A stretch of 64,000 nt of DNA, taken from contig NZ_CP182236.1 in assembly GCF_048077055.1 (NCBI RefSeq), forward strand, positions 868,001 to 932,000. The letters are read 5' to 3'. This DNA comes from Egbenema bharatensis. Its GTDB lineage: Bacteria > Cyanobacteriota > Cyanobacteriia > Elainellales > Elainellaceae. Every line of letters begins with the position of its first letter. Within the stretch, counting starts at the first letter, position 1. This document shows positions 1 to 8,812 of the stretch, piece after piece. The notes beneath the pieces were generated by a model. The model made no database searches and had not been told where the DNA came from. It worked only from the letters and a program-made list of their open reading frames with translations. The translations under genes and the position numbers were made by a program.

Positions 1-25
1 CCAGCTCCACCAACTGCTGCGACAA

Positions 26-2236
26 ATGGCTAATGAGATAGGGGCATCGGTATTGACGGAAGCATCTTTGCCAACTCCGCCAGGTTCCATGCTGGAGGTG
101 GTTCAGTTTATGCTAATCGCATCCAGCGAGTTCAGTGTATTGCTAGCAAACTGGTCAGAATCGCCTGCCCTGGAAACCTGCCAAACTGTACTGACCTTTG
201 AACCCGCAACGATCGCCACCTTTTTGAACCAATTAGGGGAATTTTACCCAGCACATCCAGAGTTCTGCCAGACGATCGCCGATCTTCAAGCCTTACCCCA
301 AATCAATAATGCCCAGCGGCAAAGCGAGTTTACGCTGAAGCTGATCGCCATTCTGACTACACCGCCAGAAGCCCACTCCATTTCGATGTCGGCTGCAAGA
401 GTCAAATACTCTGAGCAACTGCTGCGCCAGCAGGTCGAACAGGAACGGTTGCTGAATCAGGTGACAACGCAAATTCGCCAGAGTTTGGAGCTACCTGTGA
501 TTCTCCAAACGGCGGTAGAGCAGGTGCGGCAATGTTTGCAGGTCGATCGCCTCGTCATTTATCGTCTGGATTTAAGCGACTCAGACATGCCGACTGTCTT
601 ACAGCCCAATAGTTTCCTATCCCATGCAGCCTGGGAGAACCTGGAGGGCAATGGTTCGGTGATTTATGAGTCGAGGGTAGCAGACTCCATTCCTTCAGTT
701 TTAAATTTTTCTGAAGCTCACTGCTTTGTCAGTACCCCCAACCCTGAAAGTTTATCGGAGCAAGATCTGGCGATTGCGGTGGAAGACGTGGAAATTCGGT
801 ATGCTGAGGCTCCCTGTTTACTGGATTTTTTGCAGCAAGCGCAGGTACGGGCCAAGCTAGTCGCTCCGATTTCAATCGGTCGGCAATTGTGGGGATTGTT
901 GATTGCCCACCAGTGTTTTGAACCACGAGATTGGCAGTTTCACGAACGTCGCTTTTTACAAAAAATTGCCGAACATTTAGCCATCGCCATCAGCCAGGCC
1001 CAACTGTATACCCAGCTTCAGCAGCAAAAGCGAACGTTAGAGCAGCGGGTCATTGAACGGACGCAAGAACTCCACGATGTGATGCAGGCAGCTCAAGCGG
1101 CAAACCGAGCCAAGAGCGAATTTTTGGCGGTCGTCAGCCACGAACTGCGCACCCCTTTGACCTGCATCATTGGCATGTCTGCCACCCTCCAGCGCTGGGC
1201 CAGCGACAGCCTCACCGATCGCCAGCGCAATTTTTTGCAAACCATTCAGGACAGCGGCGAATATTTACTGACCTTAATCAATGACATTTTGGATCTCTCC
1301 CAGGTAGAGGCAGGCAAGATGCTGCTGGATCTCAGCGAATTTTCCCTGTCTCGATTGGCGCAACAAACCCTGAAAGCCTTTGAAGGTCAGGCAACGTTGA
1401 GTGAGGTGAATTTAGAGTTAGACCTGCGGCTATCTCCCCAACACGATCGCTTTATTGCCGATCCGCGTCGTCTCCAGCAAATTTTGTTTAACTTGCTTGA
1501 TAATGCCATTAAATTTACTCCCCAGGGGGGGAAGGTGATGCTGCGGGTACTGGCAGAAGAAAGTTTAGCCGTATTTCAGGTCAAGGATCAGGGCATTGGA
1601 ATTCCAGAGGAACAACTGCCGCTACTCTTCCAAAAATTTCGGCAGCTCAATTCCGGCTATCACCGTCAGTATCGGGGAACGGGGTTGGGATTGGCGTTGA
1701 CCAAGCAGCTCGTAGAATTGCATGGCGGTTGGATCGATGTGGAATCCACAGAAGGGGTTGGCTCCATCTTCACGGTGCGTCTGCCCATGCCGCAGGATGC
1801 ACTGCCCCAATCTATTCTCAAGACGAGAAATGTCACAGTGTCTAATTCTGCCAAAGGACGGATTGTTTTGATTGAACATCAAGAGGAAAATGCAGATCTG
1901 ATCTGTGATGTGTTGACGGCAGCGGGTTATCAAATCGTTTGGATGCTAGAAGGATCGGCAGCGGTAAATCAGATTGAGATTCTACAACCGATCGCCGTGA
2001 TCGCTAATACGCAACTACCCGATATTGACAGTGTGCACCTCATTCATTGCCTGCGCAAAAACCCAGCGACCAAACACTTAAAAATCATCACGATCGTTCC
2101 TTCCTCGACCGTCGGTGCTGAGATTTCTCTTCAGCAATCCGATGGAGCGGATGACTATTTGGTGCAGCCCATTCGCCCTGATTTTCTATTGCAGAAAGTG
2201 ATGGCATTAACTGAACAAACGGATATCTCTACGTGA
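26..2236 (+). CDS. GAF-domain hybrid sensor histidine kinase with degenerate receiver
   Basis: This is a cytoplasmic two-component sensor kinase. After an N-terminal region of unknown fold (about 1-130) comes a GAF domain (about 145-328), a coiled coil (about 330-365), a HisKA dimerisation domain with the phosphoacceptor in SHELRTPL (H372), a HATPase domain (N box NLLDNAIKF, G boxes DQGIGIP and GTGLGLAL) and a C-terminal receiver-like domain (about 608-730). The GAF resembles the bilin GAFs of cyanobacteria but has no Cys-His pair, so bilin binding is not expected. In the receiver the phosphoacceptor Asp is replaced by Asn (N661) and the conserved Lys by Gln (Q714), so it probably cannot be phosphorylated. 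The frame is open from base 2 with no stop, and the first ATG at 26 lacks a clear ribosome site, so the gene may begin upstream of the window. The signal is unknown. Confidence 0.88.
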   Translation: MANEIGASVLTEASLPTPPGSMLEVVQFMLIASSEFSVLLANWSESPALETCQTVLTFEPATIATFLNQLGEFYPAHPEFCQTIADLQALPQINNAQRQSEFTLKLIAILTTPPEAHSISMSAARVKYSEQLLRQQVEQERLLNQVTTQIRQSLELPVILQTAVEQVRQCLQVDRLVIYRLDLSDSDMPTVLQPNSFLSHAAWENLEGNGSVIYESRVADSIPSVLNFSEAHCFVSTPNPESLSEQDLAIAVEDVEIRYAEAPCLLDFLQQAQVRAKLVAPISIGRQLWGLLIAHQCFEPRDWQFHERRFLQKIAEHLAIAISQAQLYTQLQQQKRTLEQRVIERTQELHDVMQAAQAANRAKSEFLAVVSHELRTPLTCIIGMSATLQRWASDSLTDRQRNFLQTIQDSGEYLLTLINDILDLSQVEAGKMLLDLSEFSLSRLAQQTLKAFEGQATLSEVNLELDLRLSPQHDRFIADPRRLQQILFNLLDNAIKFTPQGGKVMLRVLAEESLAVFQVKDQGIGIPEEQLPLLFQKFRQLNSGYHRQYRGTGLGLALTKQLVELHGGWIDVESTEGVGSIFTVRLPMPQDALPQSILKTRNVTVSNSAKGRIVLIEHQEENADLICDVLTAAGYQIVWMLEGSAAVNQIEILQPIAVIANTQLPDIDSVHLIHCLRKNPATKHLKIITIVPSSTVGAEISLQQSDGADDYLVQPIRPDFLLQKVMALTEQTDIST

Positions 2237-2501
2237 AGATTATCGGGCTTTTAGTTCGAGCGAGCCAGTGAGTGATTGCAGGCGATCGGACTAAGAAATT
2301 TAGCTGATTGCCTTCTATTTTTCAATAGCTTGAATTTTTCTTTCAATCTTCTGAGATTAACAAACAAACGCATCTGGTTAATCCAATTTGATTGGCTTTC
2401 AAGTTTTTCAAAATCTAAACTTTCTTGAATTTATCCGTCATCTTCCTCATACTTTGGCGTAAGCTGTAAAGATAGAAACATCCTAAACGCAAAGCTTGTC
2501 G

Positions 2502-2515
2502 AGGTTTATAAACCT
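2502..2515. promoter_or_regulatory. 14-bp perfect palindrome, candidate operator
   Basis: AGGTTTATAAACCT is a perfect dyad located 375 bp before the transporter start. Sugar transporters are often under LacI- or GntR-type control and such dyads fit dimeric repressors, but no regulator gene is adjacent, so this is inference from symmetry alone. Confidence 0.3.
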
Positions 2516-2590
2516 TAGATTTTGTGATGAAGGGACTCATGCTGTTTTAGATTTGGTCTGGTCTAGATACAGCTCAGATCCAATCTCGGA

Positions 2591-2654
2591 TGCAGTTAAA
2601 GACAGTTCAAAGACAGTCAAATGCAGCTAAATACAGTCAAAATACAGTCAAAGA
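2591..2654. repeat. Six phased direct repeats (ACAGTCAAA-like, 10-11 bp period)
   Basis: Six imperfect copies of a unit close to ACAGTCAAAG follow each other at 10-11 bp spacing, one helical turn apart. The variants are TGCAGTTAAAG, ACAGTTCAAAG, ACAGTCAAAT, GCAGCTAAAT, ACAGTCAAAAT and ACAGTCAAAG. The array lies 236 bp before the ABC transporter start. It could be a multi-site regulator array or a simple slippage repeat. Confidence 0.5.
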
Positions 2655-2889
2655 TCACATTCATCTTTGTAGCCCTCTATCAACATTGGTTGAACGATAG
2701 CAGCGATCGGATATAGCGATTAGAGACCGCAAAAATTGGAAAAGATTGAAAAAAGTTTGAAAAAATAGGTTCCAAAATGCATTCTAGCCTTCTGGTTTTA
2801 GTCATTAAAACCGCTATCTTTTTTCAATTAACTTAACTCCTTTATGATGTTCACACTGATACTACCCACACTGGGATTGCTTATATCTC

Positions 2890-4206
2890 ATGAATAGTAG
2901 TCAACCTATCTATCAACTCAAACAATTTCTGGCAAAATGGCTGTCGTACCGCAGAAATTTAGTCGGGATGGCGATTACGATAGCGCTCGGCATTCTTTTC
3001 AGTGCCAAAATTGCTTTGACTCAGCAGCCTGTTCAACTGAACGTGATGATGTCTGCCCTGGATGCAGCTCAAGCCCAGTCAGTCGTGCAGCGATTTGAAG
3101 AACAAAACCCCAACATCCAGGTCAACCTGATCGAAGGGCCCAACGCCACAAACCTGGTTGAGGATTTGTATACCTCATCCTTTTTGCTGGGCGACTCTCC
3201 CTACGACCTGATTGCAATGGATGTCGTCTGGTTGCCCAAGTTTGCCGCCGCGAACTGGTTAATTGATTTAACCGATCGCATTCCTGAAGAGGAACTGGCG
3301 GATTTCCTGCCTGCCGACCTGGAGGGCGGACGCTATGAAGGACGGCTCTACCGCTTACCCTACCGGACGGATGCCGGAATGCTCTACTACCGGACAGATC
3401 TCCTGGAGGCAGCGGGGTTAGAACCGCCAGAAACGTTTGAAGACCTTTTAACCGCCTCTCGCACGGTTCAGGAAGCGGGGGGAGCAACCTGGGGTTATGT
3501 TTGGCAGGGGCGGCAGTATGAAGGACTGGCCGCCATGTTTGTGGAGGTGCTGGCCGGGGCAGGCGGTTTTTGGATTAACCCAGACACTCTGGAAGTTGGC
3601 TTAGACCAACCAGAGGCGATCGAAGCGATCAACTTCCTCCGCAGCACCATTGGGGAAGGAGTTTCCCCTCCAGGGGTGACGACCTATCAAGAAGAAGAAG
3701 CTCGCCGGTTGTTCCAGGGTGGTAATTCCGTGTTCATGCGGAACTGGCCCTATGCCTTCCCCCTGGGGAACAGCGAAGACTCCCCCATTCAAGGGCTATT
3801 TGATATCAGACCGATGGTTCACGCCCCAGGGCAAACCAGTGCAGGGGCGATCGGCGGTTGGGGGTTAGGGATTTCCAACACCACGGCTCACCCGGATGAA
3901 GCCCTGGAGGTGGTGCGGTTCTTTGCCAGTGAAGAGGCGCAGAAGTTGATGGCGCTGGAAAATGGTTATCTTCCGACCCGCGAATCCCTTTACAGTGATC
4001 CAGATATTCTGGCCCAGTATCCCTACTATTCCGGTCTGCTCGAAGTGGTGCAAAACGGAGTCCTGCGGCCGCCGGTCGCTCAGTACGCTCAAGCCTCCGA
4101 CATCCTCCAGCGATACCTCAGTGCCGCCCTCACCGGACGCACCAGCCCTGAAAACGCGATGCAAGCCGCCGCCAACGAAACCCGCACCTTGCTGGGCAGA
4201 GGCTAA
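2890..4206 (+). CDS. Sugar ABC transporter substrate-binding protein (SBP family 1)
   Basis: This is the periplasmic solute-binding component of a CUT1-type carbohydrate importer, 438 residues as usual for the MalE/GgtB group. Residues about 25-43 form a hydrophobic signal or anchor helix after a basic stretch (WLSYRRN). There is no lipobox cysteine, so it is either cleaved by signal peptidase I or stays membrane-tethered. The SBP_bac_1 fold is recognisable through the segments around VVQRFEEQNPNI, LPYRTDAGMLYYRTDLL and the late GGWGLGIS. It is followed after 33 bp by the first permease, and the four transporter genes run on the same strand. The substrate cannot be read from sequence; glucosylglycerol, trehalose, sucrose or maltose-type sugars are all possible. 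Confidence 0.9.
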   Translation: MNSSQPIYQLKQFLAKWLSYRRNLVGMAITIALGILFSAKIALTQQPVQLNVMMSALDAAQAQSVVQRFEEQNPNIQVNLIEGPNATNLVEDLYTSSFLLGDSPYDLIAMDVVWLPKFAAANWLIDLTDRIPEEELADFLPADLEGGRYEGRLYRLPYRTDAGMLYYRTDLLEAAGLEPPETFEDLLTASRTVQEAGGATWGYVWQGRQYEGLAAMFVEVLAGAGGFWINPDTLEVGLDQPEAIEAINFLRSTIGEGVSPPGVTTYQEEEARRLFQGGNSVFMRNWPYAFPLGNSEDSPIQGLFDIRPMVHAPGQTSAGAIGGWGLGISNTTAHPDEALEVVRFFASEEAQKLMALENGYLPTRESLYSDPDILAQYPYYSGLLEVVQNGVLRPPVAQYAQASDILQRYLSAALTGRTSPENAMQAAANETRTLLGRG

Positions 4207-4239
4207 GACCATACGAAAGCAAAGGATGAACGAACCAAA

Positions 4240-5145
4240 ATGACTACAACGATTCGTGATCGAGAACGACGGACGGGTTGGCTGCTCATCATCCCTGCAA
4301 TGCTCGTCTTAGCATTTGTCTATGCCTACCCCATCCTGCGATCGTTCTGGCTCAGTTTATTTACAGAAAACCTGGGAACCCAACTCCAGCCAGTCTTTAC
4401 CGGGCTGAGTAACTATGGGCGGATGATTCAAGACGGTCGCTTCTGGCAGACGATCGCCAACACGATGGTTTTTACCATTTCCACCCTGGTGCTGGAGTTA
4501 ATCCTGGGGATGGGGATTGCCCTGGTCTTAAATCAAGCCTTTCGCGGTCGAGGTGCGGTACGGACAATTTCCATTCTGCCCTGGGCCCTGCCAACTGCCC
4601 TGATTGCCACCACCTGGGCCTGGATTTTTAACGATCAGTTTGGGGTGGTGAATGACATTCTGCTCCGCCTCGGCATTATCCAGACCGGAATTAACTGGCT
4701 GGGAAATCCAACCCCCGCCATGATTTCAGTCATTATTGCTGATGTTTGGAAAACCACCTCCTTTGTGGCCATTCTGCTGCTGGCAGGCCTACAGTCAATT
4801 TCCAATGACCTGTACGAAGCCCACGCCCTGGAAGGAGCCACCCCCTGGCAAAGTTTCCGCCAGATTACCCTGCCCCTGTTAATGCCGCAGATTTTGATTG
4901 CGTCCCTGTTCCGGTTTGCCCAGGCCTTCGGCATCTTCGACTTGATCCAGGTGATGACCGGGGGTGAGCCTGGTGGCGCGACGGAGACAGTTTCGATTTA
5001 CATCTACGCGACGGTGATGCGGTATCTGGACTTTGGCTATGGGGCTGCCCTGGTGGTCGTAACCTTTGTATTGCTGATTGCCGTCGTTGCCCTGGCCGCC
5101 TTCTTCCTGTCCAAACTTCGTTCTGCTACTGTTGGAGATCTGTAA
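4240..5145 (+). CDS. Sugar ABC transporter permease (MalF/UgpA type)
   Basis: This 301-residue inner-membrane permease has six predicted helices beginning at about residue 13 (LLIIPAMLVLAFVYAYPIL). The cytoplasmic EAA loop that contacts the ATPase is clear near residues 190-213 (EAHALEGATPWQSFRQITLP, with the conserved Gly and the I-x-LP end). It is the first of two permeases and ends 3 bp before the second, so the two are almost certainly co-translated. Together with the binding protein and the ATPase it forms a complete CUT1 importer. Confidence 0.92.
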   Translation: MTTTIRDRERRTGWLLIIPAMLVLAFVYAYPILRSFWLSLFTENLGTQLQPVFTGLSNYGRMIQDGRFWQTIANTMVFTISTLVLELILGMGIALVLNQAFRGRGAVRTISILPWALPTALIATTWAWIFNDQFGVVNDILLRLGIIQTGINWLGNPTPAMISVIIADVWKTTSFVAILLLAGLQSISNDLYEAHALEGATPWQSFRQITLPLLMPQILIASLFRFAQAFGIFDLIQVMTGGEPGGATETVSIYIYATVMRYLDFGYGAALVVVTFVLLIAVVALAAFFLSKLRSATVGDL

Positions 5146-5148
5146 GCC

Positions 5149-6030
5149 ATGTCTACTACCCAACTCCCTGCTGAACCGAAAACCCGTCCAGAACAGTCCA
5201 GTATTTCCTGGCGCAGAATTCTCTGGATTGTGGCGATCGCCCTCACAGTGATTTTTAGCCTTGCGCCGATCCTCTGGCAGGTGTTGACTTCGTTTAAGAC
5301 CAATGCCGACATTGAAGCGGTGCCCACGGTCTATATTCCCACCCAGTTTACGCTGCAACACTATATTGAAATCTTTGCCCGTCGTCCCTTTGTCAACTAT
5401 ATGTTCAATAGTGGGTTTGTAGCGGTTACTTCAACCCTACTCTGCCTGCTGCTGGGAACCCCTGCCGCCTATGCCCTGGCCCGGTTACGTCTGCCCGGAG
5501 AGCGGATCATTCTGGCGATCGTCTTAGTTGTGACGCTATTTCCCTACATCCTGCTGTTCCTGGGCTTGCTGGAAATTGTTCGGGCCACCGGACTGGCGAA
5601 TAACTATCTCGCCTTGATTATTCCGTACACCGCGATGAATATTCCGCTGACGATCCTGGTGATGCGAAGTTTCTTCCAGCAGTTACCCCGTGACCTGGAG
5701 GATTCCGCCAAGGTAGATGGTTATAGCACCTGGCAAATGCTGCTGCAAATTCTCCTACCCATGACGGTTCCCGCCCTCGTAACGACAGGGATTCTCACCT
5801 TCATCGCCTCCTGGAACGAATTCCTGTTTGCCCTCACCTTCATCACCCGTGAATCGATGAAAACGATCCCGGTTGCCGTTGCCCAGTTAAGCGGTACGAC
5901 TGTCTTTGAGATTCCCTACGGGGCACAGGCAGCGGCTACGGTTGTTGGAACTATCCCGCTGGTGATTCTGGTGCTCCTGTTCCAGCGGCGGATTGTTCAA
6001 GGGCTGACCTCTGGTGCGGTAAAAGGTTGA
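5149..6030 (+). CDS. Sugar ABC transporter permease (MalG/UgpE type)
   Basis: This is the second, 293-residue permease. The N-terminus has a cytoplasmic tail of about 25 residues, then six helices; the MalG-like periplasmic segment after helix 1 contains TSFKTNADIEAVP. The EAA loop is EDSAKVDGYSTWQMLLQILL, with the usual conserved Gly. Translation begins 3 bp after the previous stop. It is followed not directly by the ATPase but by three tandem copies of a dispersed palindromic repeat, which may change transcript stability or dosage between membrane and ATPase subunits. Confidence 0.92.
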   Translation: MSTTQLPAEPKTRPEQSSISWRRILWIVAIALTVIFSLAPILWQVLTSFKTNADIEAVPTVYIPTQFTLQHYIEIFARRPFVNYMFNSGFVAVTSTLLCLLLGTPAAYALARLRLPGERIILAIVLVVTLFPYILLFLGLLEIVRATGLANNYLALIIPYTAMNIPLTILVMRSFFQQLPRDLEDSAKVDGYSTWQMLLQILLPMTVPALVTTGILTFIASWNEFLFALTFITRESMKTIPVAVAQLSGTTVFEIPYGAQAAATVVGTIPLVILVLLFQRRIVQGLTSGAVKG

Positions 6031-6035
6031 GGATT

Positions 6036-6155
6036 GCTGACTGGACGGGCAAGATGCCCATCCCACAAGAGAAGTGCTGACTGGACAGGCAAGATGCCCA
6101 TCCCACAAGAGAAGTGCTGACTGGACAGGCAAGATGCCCATCCTACAAGAATTTC
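6036..6155. repeat. Three 40-bp tandem copies of dispersed palindrome (family A)
   Basis: Three near-identical 40-bp units start at 6036, 6076 and 6116. Each contains the complement of the family core GGGCATCTTGCCC, a short hairpin-forming palindrome with a 3-nt loop, followed by CACAAGAG. Single copies of the same element occur at least nine more times in this window. This is the only site where a full unit is tandemly amplified, here between the permease and ATPase genes of one operon. Confidence 0.85.
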
Positions 6156-6159
6156 AGCC

Positions 6160-6220
6160 ACTCCCGATTCCCCACTCCCGGCTCCCCACTCCCTTATTCC
6201 CTATTCCCTACTCCCTTACT
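6160..6220. repeat. STRR-type short tandem repeat (CCCACTCC-like)
   Basis: Units of 7-8 bp such as CCCCACTCC, CCCTATTC and CCCTACTC follow each other up to the ribosome site region of the ATPase gene. Short tandemly repeated repetitive sequences of this kind are typical of filamentous cyanobacterial genomes. No clear Shine-Dalgarno sequence is left before the ATPase start. Confidence 0.7.
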
Positions 6221-6227
6221 AAAACCA

Positions 6228-7343
6228 ATGGCTAAACTCGAACTAATTCATCTCAACAAAACTTACTCTCCTAAAATTATTCCTGTTAAAGATGTCAGCC
6301 TGGATGTAGCTGATGGTGAGTTCCTGACGCTTCTAGGCCCATCGGGGTGCGGTAAGTCTACAATTCTGCGGTTAATTGCGGGATTGGAACAGCCGACTCG
6401 TGGCGAAGTGCGGATTGCGGGAAAGGATGTCACCCAACATTCCCCTGGCGATCGCAATATTGCAATGGTGTTCCAAAGTTATGCCCTTTATCCGCACATG
6501 ACGGTCTATGACAACATTGCCTCTGGACTAAAGCTGCAACGGATTCCCTCGGAAGAAATTCGCCGCCGGATTGAGCAGGTTAGCCTGTTTTTGGGACTGG
6601 GCAACCTGATGCAGCGGAAGCCAGGGCAGCTCTCTGGGGGACAACGGCAACGGGTGGCGTTAGGTCGGGCGTTGGTGCGTCAACCGGATGTCTTCCTGTT
6701 GGATGAACCGCTGAGTAACCTGGATGCGTTGCTGCGGGAGCAAGTGCGAGCGGAATTAAAGCAAATTTTTGAAGCCCAAAATACGCCGGTGGTTTATGTG
6801 ACCCACGATCAGACGGAGGCAATGACCCTGTCAACTAAGGTAGCGGTACTGTCGAATGGCGATCTTCAGCAACTTGATCCGCCGCGCCGAATCTATACCC
6901 ATCCGGCAAACCGCTTTGTGGCAGGTTTCGTCGGTAGTCCCCAGATGAATTTGCTGGATTTGAAGTGTGAAGGGAAGTTTGCTGTGTTGGGGGGGTACAA
7001 GATTCCCCTGGACGGTAGCATTTCGCCGCCTCCAGAGATCACCCTGGGAGTTCGACCGGAGCACGTTCGTCTGGCCCAACCCAACGATACTCATACGCTG
7101 CAAGGAAAGGTGGTGCTCAAGGAAAACCTGGGCATGAGCGATCTCCTGAGTGTGAAGGTGAAGGGGGCTGACAACCTGACGATTCGGGCTTTGTTACCCA
7201 GCGATCAACCCTGGAGTCAGGAGGAAATTACCCTGGCCTTCCCGCCTGACCTGATCCACTGGTTCGATGTGGAAACGGGCGATCGGCTGACGAATGATAA
7301 TCTGCAACCAGCTCCGCAGCAGGTTTCCAGGACAATCAACTGA
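6228..7343 (+). CDS. Sugar ABC transporter ATP-binding protein (MalK/MsmX type)
   Basis: This 371-residue ATPase powers the importer encoded just upstream. Walker A is GPSGCGKST (37-45), the signature is LSGGQRQRVALGRALVR, Walker B is VFLLDEPLSNLDA and the H-loop is VYVTHDQTEAM. The C-terminal third is the regulatory TOBE/MalK-like domain, with the typical LGVRPEHV. I place the start at the ATG at 6228 because the open frame further upstream only translates the repeats at 6116-6220 and because MAKLELIHLNKTY matches the usual family N-terminus. The roughly 200-bp repeat-filled gap from the permeases is odd for this operon type. Confidence 0.92.
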   Translation: MAKLELIHLNKTYSPKIIPVKDVSLDVADGEFLTLLGPSGCGKSTILRLIAGLEQPTRGEVRIAGKDVTQHSPGDRNIAMVFQSYALYPHMTVYDNIASGLKLQRIPSEEIRRRIEQVSLFLGLGNLMQRKPGQLSGGQRQRVALGRALVRQPDVFLLDEPLSNLDALLREQVRAELKQIFEAQNTPVVYVTHDQTEAMTLSTKVAVLSNGDLQQLDPPRRIYTHPANRFVAGFVGSPQMNLLDLKCEGKFAVLGGYKIPLDGSISPPPEITLGVRPEHVRLAQPNDTHTLQGKVVLKENLGMSDLLSVKVKGADNLTIRALLPSDQPWSQEEITLAFPPDLIHWFDVETGDRLTNDNLQPAPQQVSRTIN

Positions 7344-7418
7344 TTCTTAACTCCCGTAGCGCAGGTATCTTGCCTGCCAGTGAGATTATTTGTCCAACGA
7401 TGCAACTGACATACAGCG

Positions 7419-7482
7419 TTTGGGTGGGCATTGCCTATCTACAGGAATGCCTGCCCAAATCTTGCTGGAGTAATAGGATTGG
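7419..7482. repeat. Dispersed repeat family B copy
   Basis: This about 60-bp segment begins GGTGGGCATTGCC and ends GGAGTAATA. It matches the intergenic segment at 50139-50198 at most positions. The core palindrome GTGGGCATTGCCCAC is partly eroded here. An exact copy of the core lies inside the oxoprolinase coding sequence at 43491-43505. Confidence 0.65.
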
Positions 7483-7520
7483 CGATCGTGTTTATGGCTC
7501 AGAAGCAGAGAGTGATTTGA

Positions 7521-8393
7521 ATGAAAGGAAAAGTTGGGTTGATTGGAACTGGCTTGATGGGTCTACCGATGGCGCAGCGTTTGATTGCAGCAGAAATTCC
7601 GCTGGTGGTCTACAATCGCACCCCGGAAAAACTGGAACCATTGCGATCGACGGGAGCCATTATTACTGATACTGTGGTTGATTTTGTCCAGCAGAGCCAT
7701 CCAGTGATTACCATGCTGACGAATGGTGATGCGATTCAAGCCACCCTATTATCTGATGCCGTGCGACCCCACCTGAGCGATCGCACCGTGATTCAAATGG
7801 GAACGATCGCACCCAGCGAAAGCCGACAGATTCAGGATGCCGTTCGGCAAGCAGGGGGAGACTATTTGGAAGCTCCGGTGTTAGGCAGTATTCCCGAAGT
7901 CGAGGCAGGTAAATTACAGGTGATGGTGGGGGCAACGTCTGAGCAGTTTCAGCAGTGGCTCCCCCTGTTGCAGCACTTTGGCAAACCAATGCACATTGGC
8001 GAAGTGGGTGCAGCTTCTGCCCTGAAATTATCTTTGAATCAACTGATTGGTTCGCTGACGACGGCCTTTGCCCTCAGCCTCAGCTTTCTCCAGTCCCAGG
8101 GAGGGGATGTGGATACCTTTATGGAAATTCTGCGGGACAGTGCCCTCTACGCGCCCACGTTCGACAAAAAACTTCAGCGGATGCTGGATCACCACTACGC
8201 CAACCCGAATTTTCCCACCAAGCACCTGCTCAAGGATATGAATCTGTTTCTCCAGGAAGCCACTGCCGCTGGGTTACGGGCAGATAGCCTGGAGGGAGTG
8301 CGGCAAATTTTGGAAGCAGCCTGTGCAACGGAACTGGCAGAAGAGGATTATTCAGCCTTGTTTGAAGCGGTGCGGGGTCAATCTGTCCAATGA
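7521..8393 (+). CDS. NAD(P)-dependent beta-hydroxyacid dehydrogenase (3-HIBADH/GLYR family)
   Basis: This is a cytosolic 290-residue oxidoreductase of the 3-hydroxyisobutyrate dehydrogenase superfamily. The N-terminal Rossmann motif is GLIGTGLMGLPMA. The substrate loop reads EAPVLGSIPEVEAGKL and the catalytic Lys lies in GAASALKLSLNQ (about residue 172). Family members reduce glyoxylate or succinic semialdehyde (GLYR type) or oxidise 3-hydroxyisobutyrate; the sequence alone does not say which. It lies downstream of the sugar transporter but is separated by about 180 bp with a repeat, so co-transcription is uncertain. Confidence 0.9.
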   Translation: MKGKVGLIGTGLMGLPMAQRLIAAEIPLVVYNRTPEKLEPLRSTGAIITDTVVDFVQQSHPVITMLTNGDAIQATLLSDAVRPHLSDRTVIQMGTIAPSESRQIQDAVRQAGGDYLEAPVLGSIPEVEAGKLQVMVGATSEQFQQWLPLLQHFGKPMHIGEVGAASALKLSLNQLIGSLTTAFALSLSFLQSQGGDVDTFMEILRDSALYAPTFDKKLQRMLDHHYANPNFPTKHLLKDMNLFLQEATAAGLRADSLEGVRQILEAACATELAEEDYSALFEAVRGQSVQ

Positions 8394-8593
8394 TTCATTA
8401 CCGTGAGTTCGGGATCAGAGAGGAGCAAAAATAGGCTAAAAGTACTGAATTCGCATCCCTCGAACTGTTCTCTCAGGAACTTAGGGAATTTCGAGGACGG
8501 GGAATTGGGAAAGCTGCAAGATGTAAGATTGGTGACTTGATTTGCCCGATCGATTAATGCTACGCTCTTCAGCTATAGCTATCTTTTGAGTTG

Positions 8594-8790
8594 TCTAGAC
8601 CCACGAGGTGGCTACTCTACCTAGAGGCGAATTCTCTAGCGGAGGTCAAGCGCGCCTGACAAGCAATACGCTTAACCTCCTGACCCAGACTACAGCAGCT
8701 AGTCCAGGCTAGGGTGTATGATACCACCCGATGCCTACCGCTTGCCCTGTCTGAATGAGGGCTAGTCTCTAGGGTTTCTTCAAACCCTGG
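8594..8790 (+). ncRNA. Candidate structured RNA or long leader with six hairpins
   Basis: Six hairpins follow each other with little spacer: 8601-8611 (CCAC/GTGG); 8621-8639 (CTAGAG/CTCTAG); 8641-8680 (GGAGGT plus AAGCG against CGCTT plus ACCTCC, 11 pairs with one mismatch); 8688-8704 (GACTA/TAGTC); 8712-8729 (GGGTG/CACCC); and 8771-8788 (AGGGTTT/AAACCCT around CTTC). The last ends seven bases before the AAGGAG ribosome site of the small gene at 8813. No long open frame explains the segment. It may be a free-standing RNA (6S-sized) or a cis-regulatory leader. I do not recognise a known riboswitch or signal recognition particle motif. Confidence 0.5.
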
Positions 8791-8812
8791 AACACAAGGA
8801 GATTCACAAATC

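Larger units (their letters stand above)
2237..2889. other. 653-bp gene-free leader upstream of sugar ABC transporter
   Basis: I see no gene here. The segment is AT-rich relative to its neighbours and carries a 14-bp perfect palindrome (2502-2515), a run of six phased direct repeats (2591-2654) and A-rich tracts near 2735-2770. It probably contains the promoter and regulator sites of the transporter operon that begins at 2890. Its length is unusual for the compact surroundings. Confidence 0.5.

Noticed and set aside
5887..6141. Minus-strand frame across the three 40-bp repeats
   Set aside because: It translates the repeats and the complement of the permease gene, with no independent support.
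8594..8790. Signal recognition particle RNA or cobalamin riboswitch
   Set aside because: The GGAAGGAAGC-type SRP loop and the riboswitch consensus boxes are absent.
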